From assembly GCA_034509755.1 (NCBI GenBank), contig CM067561.1:5088646-5152645 (forward strand): DNA of 64,000 nt. Reading direction: 5' to 3'. Of this stretch, positions 58,459 to 64,000 are shown one piece after another. This stretch comes from Anisodus tanguticus (lineage: Eukaryota > Streptophyta > Magnoliopsida > Solanales > Solanaceae). The notes beneath the pieces were generated by a model. It was not told the DNA's origin. It ran no database searches and saw only the letters and a list, made by a program, of their open reading frames with translations. The first letter of the stretch is position 1. Every line of letters starts with the position of its first letter. The position numbers and the translations under genes are program-made.

Positions 58459-59660
58459 ATGGAAAATTTGGCTACTCCCACCTCTTCCGATGCTTCCGCT
58501 TCTAAATCAGTCGTCATCCAACCACCCACTACCCTCTCCTCACCGTCTTTCCATCCGGCTCTCGTCGTTACCAACATCAAGAATTTTATCCCTATAATTC
58601 TTGATCAGGAAGATGGCCAATATTGGTCATGGGTGGAACTATTTCGTATCCATGCATGTGTATATCATGTGCTTGATCATATTGACGACTATTTCCCTCA
58701 TCCTCCCGATATGGACGACATCACATGTCGTCGCCTCGATGTCGTAGTCAAACAGTGGATATATGACACTATATCCAAGGATTTACTATACACAATCATG
58801 AAAACGGGTGCCTCTGCCTGTGATCTATGGACACGTTTGGAATAAAAATTTCAAGACAACAAGAACACTTGCGTGGTGTACTTGGAAGAACAGTTCAACA
58901 ACACCTGTCTTGAAAACTTCTTTACTATGTCAGAATATTGCAAGCAGTTGAAAATGGTGGCAAACCAACTGTCCAATGTTGGTACGCCCGTGTCTGAAAC
59001 AAAGATGGTGTTACAATTAGTTGCAGGCCTCCCTAAGGGTGAATATAACACCCTAGCCACGATGATACAAAAAGCTGACCCTCTACCAAGCTTCAACAAA
59101 GCACTCTCGCAATTGTTATTGGAAGAGACTCGACGTGCGAAGTAGGATAAGCATAACCAGAAGGCATTAGCAGTTGAAACGTCCGCACAACATCAGGCCA
59201 CCGCCGGCCAACAACCTCCGCCGGAAAATACCCAACCGCGGCAAAACCGCTACGGCAGGGATGGCAAGGGCCACGGCAATGGGCGAGGCGGCAAGGGCCG
59301 CGGGAAAGGCCGAGTACAACAGCCACAGCAGATCAGCAACAACGCCTCATGGGCCGGCCCAGTCTCTGGCTACCCAAATTAGAACTGGGCCACAATTTTA
59401 GGCTATCATCCAGCCCAGTACCCCTTTTAGCAACAAGGGTTACTGGGCCAGGCTCCAGCTCCGCGCCCACCAGTATTCCAACAACATCAGGCCCACGTCG
59501 TGCAGGATCAGTTCCCACAACAGCCCTTAAATCAAATCCCCACAGACTTGGGTCAGGCATTCAGCAGTATGAGTTTGCAGCATCCCGATGAAAATTGGTA
59601 TATGTACTCCAGAGCCTCCTCTCACCTCACCCGATCTGCAGGTAATCTTTCCTAATTATT
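58459..59660 (+). pseudogene. Copia C gag and protease
   Basis: ATG 58459 (MENLATPTSSDASAS). The UBN2-type Gag runs with a stop near 58843, resumes at 58873 (EQFNNTCLENFFTMSEYCKQ), and then a stop at about 59143. A Gly/Arg/Lys-rich segment follows near 59240-59320 (GRDGKGHGNGRGGKGRGKGR), with Gln/Pro-rich sequence after it and no CCHC knuckle. The protease site reads YSRASSHLTRS where D-S-G-A-S is expected, so the catalytic Asp is lost. Confidence 0.85.
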
Positions 59661-60891
59661 TCGTTTAAAATCTCCACAATTTATTACAGTTGGCAACGGT
59701 CTTCGCATTCCAATTCAGGGTTATGGGCACACTCACACTCTAGCTCCTCACCCACCCTTCTCCTTAAATAACGTCTTGCATGCCCCCCACATCATCAAAA
59801 ATTTAATATCCATTAGGAAATTTACTCGTAATAATTATGTGTCGGTTGATTTTGATCCCTTTGGTTTTACTGTGAAGGATCTACATACGGGGACACCTGT
59901 TATGAGATGTAATAGCACATGGGACCTCTATCCATTCACGTCCTCGTCCGCTGCCGGTTCCCTCCCTCACACTACCCTAGTTGTTCTGTCTCGGTCAATT
60001 TGGCACAATAGGCTCGGACACCCAGGAGCTTCTGTTTTTCATTTTCTTAGAAGTAACAATTTTATTCAATGTAATGGGAAACTTGCCCAGACCTGCATTT
60101 CCTGTCAATTAGGCAAACATATTCGTCTTCCGTTTAATTCCTCAGTTAGCATTACGTTTGCTCCATTTGATATCATTCATGCTGATTTGTGGACTTCCCC
60201 CGTTACTAGCTCCTTAGGTCATAAATATTATCTCGTGTTATTGGATGACTACTCTCACTTTCTTTGGGTTTACCCATTAAAATTTAAGTCCAAAATTTTT
60301 GCCAAATTTCTTGAATTTTGCACATTTATCAATACGCAATTCGAACGCGCCATTAAATCTTTCCAATGTGACAATGGCCGTGAGTTTAACAACTCCGTGT
60401 TTCAAAAATTCTGCAACAATAATGGCATCCGATTTTTGTGTCCTCACACGTCCCCTCAAAATGGCAAAGTCGAGCGTCTTAACCGTACAATAAATAACAT
60501 GGTCTGCACTTTTTTGTTTCATACCTCCCTCCCTCCATCCTTTTGGATTTATGCGGTCAAAATGGTAGAATACGTCCTTAATATTTTACCCACTAGTACC
60601 ATCCATAACATGACTCCAACTGAAATCTTACACCGTAGGGTTCCCTCCTATGATCACCTACGGATATTCGGTTATCTATGTTTTCCTAATCTCTCTTCCA
60701 CAGCCTCTCACAAATTAGCTCCCCGCACCACTCTGTGTGTCTTCTTAGGTTTCCCGTCAAACCATAGGGCTATCTGTGTTATGACTTATCCATTCGTCAA
60801 ATTCACGTCTCGCGTCACGTCACTTTTGACGAAACGCAACTCCCCTTTTTCAACATCCAAAAATTTCAAAAACTGGATTACGAATTTTTAG
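59660..60891 (+). pseudogene. Copia C integrase
   Basis: The frame 59776-60891 (371 codons) holds the pre-integrase finger (WHNRLGHPG ... CISCQLGKH), then DIIHADLWT, FQCDNGREF and SPQNGKVERLNRTI, giving the D-D-E core. C-terminal HKLAPRTTLCVFLGF is followed by divergence near 60770. Protease-linker remnants are before 59776, after a stop at 59655. Confidence 0.9.
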
Positions 60892-61200
60892 ATGAATCAA
60901 CTCTCTCTCCTGTCCACCTTCCGGAACTGTGCCCGACTGACACCATTGCACCGCCTCCATCTGCCACCACACATCACCTGCCGTCGGCATCACTGCCACC
61001 GGTGTCCCTCCCCCCCCCCCCCCCGTCGCCGCTTCTTTCCACCTCTAATACCACTCTATCTTCAGATTCCACCGACTCACCGGTCACCGTCCCATTCACT
61101 GTGCCGTCCCAACAGTCTCACCACCGTGCTGACCCAAGTCTGACCCTCTACCACCCCCAGCTACAAATACGAACAAGAAATAGTTTGAAGTGTTTGAAAT
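60892..61200 (+). other. Pro/Ser-rich linker of copia C with poly-C run
   Basis: Proline/serine-rich coding-like sequence of the integrase-RT linker, with a C-run at about 61007-61024 that likely causes frameshifts. The junction to the EPRV lies somewhere near 61150-61230. Confidence 0.5.
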
Positions 61201-63140
61201 TTAAGGGACTCTATATATTCAGCCTAAAATGATTTTACGCATCAGCGTCCGGATCGTCTCAGTTCCAGCAGCCCGCAGGGCGTACACTAGAGACCCAACG
61301 ACTGGTACCTATCAGTTTGCGATCAAATCACCCTTCCCACTTCAGGGAATTAAGAGGTGGATGTGCCATACGGAGAGTCACGGTTCGGGTCAGATCCCGA
61401 GCGAGATGCTCTGGCCTCTTTATACGCTCTGATACCAATTTCTGTACGGGCTGTACGGTGGATCTTTTCTTCATCTATATACCCCTAAAGGCTAGAACAT
61501 AGACGGTAATCTGTTTAATCATACTTTTTTCCGAGTTAATCGAATAATAAGCATGTAATAATCTGGGTGATAATCTTAGGTTCAATTTCATTTTTTAATT
61601 TTTTGAGTCTATAATCTCCTATCAGCACTCCAAACATCATAAGATCAACCAATATTAATCGTCTAAACATCATAATAGTAATCTAACATCAACCTTCAAG
61701 CATCATATCAATAAAGTAATATACTTATCAAAATCATAATTAGAAACACATAGTCAGAACACATACCTTTAATCAGATATTCAGATCACCGAAGTAGTCT
61801 CACCATCCTTTGGCCTGTATTTCCCCTTTGCCTTCCTACCGCGGGTACTCTGTCGCCTGGGAGCTTGGGAGTCAGTTACGGGTATCCTCTGATTATCTTA
61901 AAAAGATGTTGTGTTCCAACTAGTATGGTTCTAATCATAAGTTATCAAAGTATGATACTCTTATCCTTATGATACTAGTTGGTGGATATTAAACTAATCT
62001 TATGTTGTTCTTGGATAATATTTGATTTAATCTTATTCTGTTCTTGGATGATATCGGATTATAGACTGAAGGGTGCTTTAGCTGAACATAGAGAGAATTT
62101 GTGTAAAGGTTTGTATTTCAGAATTTTTCGAATGATCCTTCGTCTTTACAAGAGGCTCCTTATATAGATAACCTCGGCTATTCACTATTCATCACTTTTT
62201 AAAAGTAAACAGTATTACTTTTTCAAAAGTCGTAAAGTGTGATAATCAAACAAAGAATCGGACAAAATACTTTTACAAAAGTCATAAAGGCTACAGTGTC
62301 CACAGTGCCTTGTCTGCTCCTTTCCGTAAAGTTGTTTTGTCGTTTAGTCTTTTGCTTTCCAAAAAGTCGTAAAGTCAACAGTGCATGTCTGCTACTTTCC
62401 ATAAAGCTGTTTTGTCAGTATTCAGTTATTTTGTCAGCTGCCCATTCTGCCTTTGGCGTTATCCGGCGATTTGTTCAGCTGTCATAATCTGGCATGACTT
62501 TCTGTGAGAAATGTCATTTTCTTGTCGGGTTGTTGTTCTGTTTAGTACTTTCCAGCTGTCTGGTTGGTAATCTTTTGGAATATCTGTTGGGGATATTCCG
62601 TGATATTCAATTGTAATCATCTTTTGGGTCGTAAGGCCATAATCATGGTGGGCACTAAGGCCTCTTTTATTTAGGCTTTCTGTAGTTTAAACTACGTTGG
62701 GCCATATTCTTTTGGGTCTGTTATGACCTCTTTTCTGAGTTAACAGTGTTTTAATCAGTTTTGGGTCGTGAGACCATAATCTTTGGGCCATAAGGCCATA
62801 ATCTTTTTGGGTCCCTAGGACCTCTTTTCTTGGGTTACAAGTAGTAAACTACATGCTCCCTATCATGATAATCTTTTTGGGCTTTACCGTAGTATGAAAC
62901 ACTGTTTTGGGCCATAAGCCTCTTTTAGATTTCAAATAGTTTAAATCTAAATGATATCTTTAATAATCTTTTGGGCTGTTAAGCCATAATCATTGGGCTG
63001 TTAAGCCATAATCCTTTCAGGCTATAAGGCCTTTTCGCCATGGTTTACATTATACCTGCAAAAATAATCAGTTTTCCCTCCTTATTCAAAAGGATCAGGA
63101 TATAATCAAGATATGTTCTGTTTTCTTTTGAATTAATCAT
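61200..63140 (-). promoter_or_regulatory. Second EPRV: intergenic region, promoter, leader, PBS
   Basis: On the minus strand a TATA box TATATAAGG (62158-62166) is followed by GAGCCTCTTGTAAAGACG and a CT-rich start region (CTTTACACAAATTCTCTC), as in 35S-type promoters of Caulimoviridae. About 720 bp downstream is a perfect tRNA-iMet site TGGTATCAGAGC (61426-61437). Upstream (62560-63060) are many short repeats of the type GGCCATAAGCC / TTTGGGCC..AAGG. This region differs from the EPRV intergenic region at 27389-28164, so it is another viral lineage or a distant relative. The leader is cut near 61200 before any first ORF. Confidence 0.75.
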
Positions 63141-63446
63141 CTAGTAATGTGATAGGTAGTCTCTGAGTAACCAATCCACAACTCGTATACTGGTGTCCTC
63201 TCCATTTATCAGATATCGAATATATTCGATAGTCCGGTATATGCTAACCATTTTGTTCACTATTACTTGTCCGACTATTATTTTGTCTGGATCACTTAGT
63301 AACTCAGAAGGTTTCATTTCGTCATAATAGAGTAATTCTTTCCAAGCTAAACTTAGCTTTTTGCAAAGGATATTTCTCCTAATGACATATTGCAACCTGT
63401 CTCTATTCAGTTCTCTAATTTTTCTGAACGAAGGATGAGTTTTCAT
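63141..63446 (-). CDS. Second EPRV: small ORF downstream of RT polyprotein
   Basis: A 101-codon frame on the minus strand that lies between the RNase H ORF and the intergenic region, the position of the last ORF in these viral genomes. It is rich in Arg, Lys and Leu and ends just before the promoter region. I do not recognise a domain. It may be the 3' part of a larger ORF whose upstream section (63447-63630) has stops. Confidence 0.45.
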   Translation of the reverse strand: MKTHPSFRKIRELNRDRLQYVIRRNILCKKLSLAWKELLYYDEMKPSELLSDPDKIIVGQVIVNKMVSIYRTIEYIRYLINGEDTSIRVVDWLLRDYLSHY

Positions 63447-63636
63447 CGATCTTTCGATCCGCCAACTCTTTGTTAATCTTGAGATATTTCTTCAGTTTTC
63501 TGCATCAAATATCATGGTTAATTATAATCATTAATCAAATATTCTTTGAGATGCTTCCTTAGCTTGCTGCTGCATCATGTCTTAATTAGATGATCTTTGT
63601 TAATACTCTTGGCTATATTCTTCAAAGTCTTCGCTG

Positions 63637-64000
63637 TTAATTGACATTATATCTGCTAAGAAAATCAGCTAAAACATTTTTAGTTCCAGATATATTCTTA
63701 ACAATAAAATCATAACAACAGAAGAATGATTGCCATTTTCTTCTTTTATTCAATTCTGGTAAAGGATCTATTTTGTTTGTAATAAACGCCTTCACCTGAG
63801 TATTATCAGTTCTAACAATAAATTTTACTGGTAGTAAATGGTAATGAAATCTTTTAATTCCAAATTTTACTGCCAATAATTCCTTTTCATTTATGTGATA
63901 ATTATTTGGTTTCCAAGTTCCTCCTCCGTATCCACAAATTAACATTTTTTCTTTATCAACATCTTCTTTATCATATGCTATTAGGACTGCTCCCCATCCT
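63637..64000 (-). CDS. Second EPRV: RNase H end of the RT polyprotein (runs off window)
   Basis: Open on the minus strand from the window end to a stop at 63637-63639, at least 120 codons. It has the RNase H features of Caulimoviridae: WGAVL after the (off-window) first Asp, INEKELLAV with the Glu, VRTDN with an Asp, and GTKNVLADFLSR with the final Asp. The catalytic residues visible here are kept and no stop interrupts this part. Gypsy elements have a similar RNase H; the adjacent 35S-type promoter and PBS in the same orientation favour the EPRV reading. Confidence 0.75.
   Translation of the reverse strand, partial: GWGAVLIAYDKEDVDKEKMLICGYGGGTWKPNNYHINEKELLAVKFGIKRFHYHLLPVKFIVRTDNTQVKAFITNKIDPLPELNKRRKWQSFFCCYDFIVKNISGTKNVLADFLSRYNVN

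Larger units (their letters stand above)
58179..61200 (+). mobile_element. Copia element C (RE1-like), 3'-truncated
   Basis: A short 5' LTR is at about 58179-58332, followed by a primer-binding site TGGTATCAAGAGCC (58333-58346). Gag starts at 58459 and coding runs into the integrase C-terminal part near 60880, then Pro/Ser-rich sequence to about 61150. RT, RNase H and the 3' LTR are missing, cut off by or at the EPRV that begins near 61200. It is related to element D in Gag and integrase. Confidence 0.82.

Noticed and set aside
1..64000. CRISPR array, bacterial operon or plasmid-type system
   Set aside because: There are no spaced short repeats with unique spacers and no Shine-Dalgarno-led gene clusters; the content is plant nuclear DNA.

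Overview
This is a stretch of plant nuclear genome made almost entirely of nested transposable elements and fossil viral DNA. I found no intact cellular gene. The SINE types (tails resembling the TS and Au families), the Caulimoviridae-type endogenous pararetroviruses (EPRVs), the Stowaway-type MITE and the copia, gypsy and hAT mix point to a eudicot and most likely Solanaceae. The genus cannot be settled from the sequence alone. There is no bacterial-style operon structure, CRISPR array, or intact rRNA or tRNA gene.

Layout, left to right. About 540-2218: a collapsed minus-strand Ty1/copia element (LTR joined directly to protease and gag). 2628-9887: plus-strand copia element A, decayed, with an 838-bp non-autonomous hAT element inserted in pol (4609-5446). 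9888-20500: mostly unassigned AT-rich DNA with a possible LTR, a Stowaway MITE, a second LTR related to the first element, a tRNA-derived SINE, a 226-bp tandem repeat and an Au-type SINE tail. 20522-20985: a two-module SINE. 21511-23054: a solo LTR with a perfect target duplication. 24053-24430: a TRIM.

24930-38136 is a ribosomal protein L19 (RPL19) pseudogene torn open in its first intron. Exon 1 is at 24987-25074 and exons 2 and 3 are at 36789-38136. Between them lie a broken head-to-tail EPRV array (25155-31165) and copia element D (about 31166-36591), whose 5' LTR was itself split by a solo LTR (35530-36448).

38417-45240: an old gypsy-type LTR or UTR split by gypsy element E (39020-44626, TSD GATGG). 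45735-49291: a hAT transposon with a near-complete but decayed transposase and an 8-bp TSD. 51145-58035: a TS-type SINE whose tail was hit by copia element B (51268-58030, TSD ATTTC), a relative of A. 58179 to about 61200: the 5' half of copia element C, a relative of D. 61200-64000: a second, different EPRV on the minus strand, with its RNase H region, downstream ORF, 35S-type promoter, leader and primer-binding site.

The most unusual signal is in the A/B copia family. No complement to tRNA-iMet follows the LTR. Instead the first 14-15 nt after the LTR are an exact reverse complement of a segment inside the LTR, and that segment is also kept in two otherwise divergent solo LTRs of related type. 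This is what a self-primed (Tf1-like) element would look like. It is an inference from sequence only.
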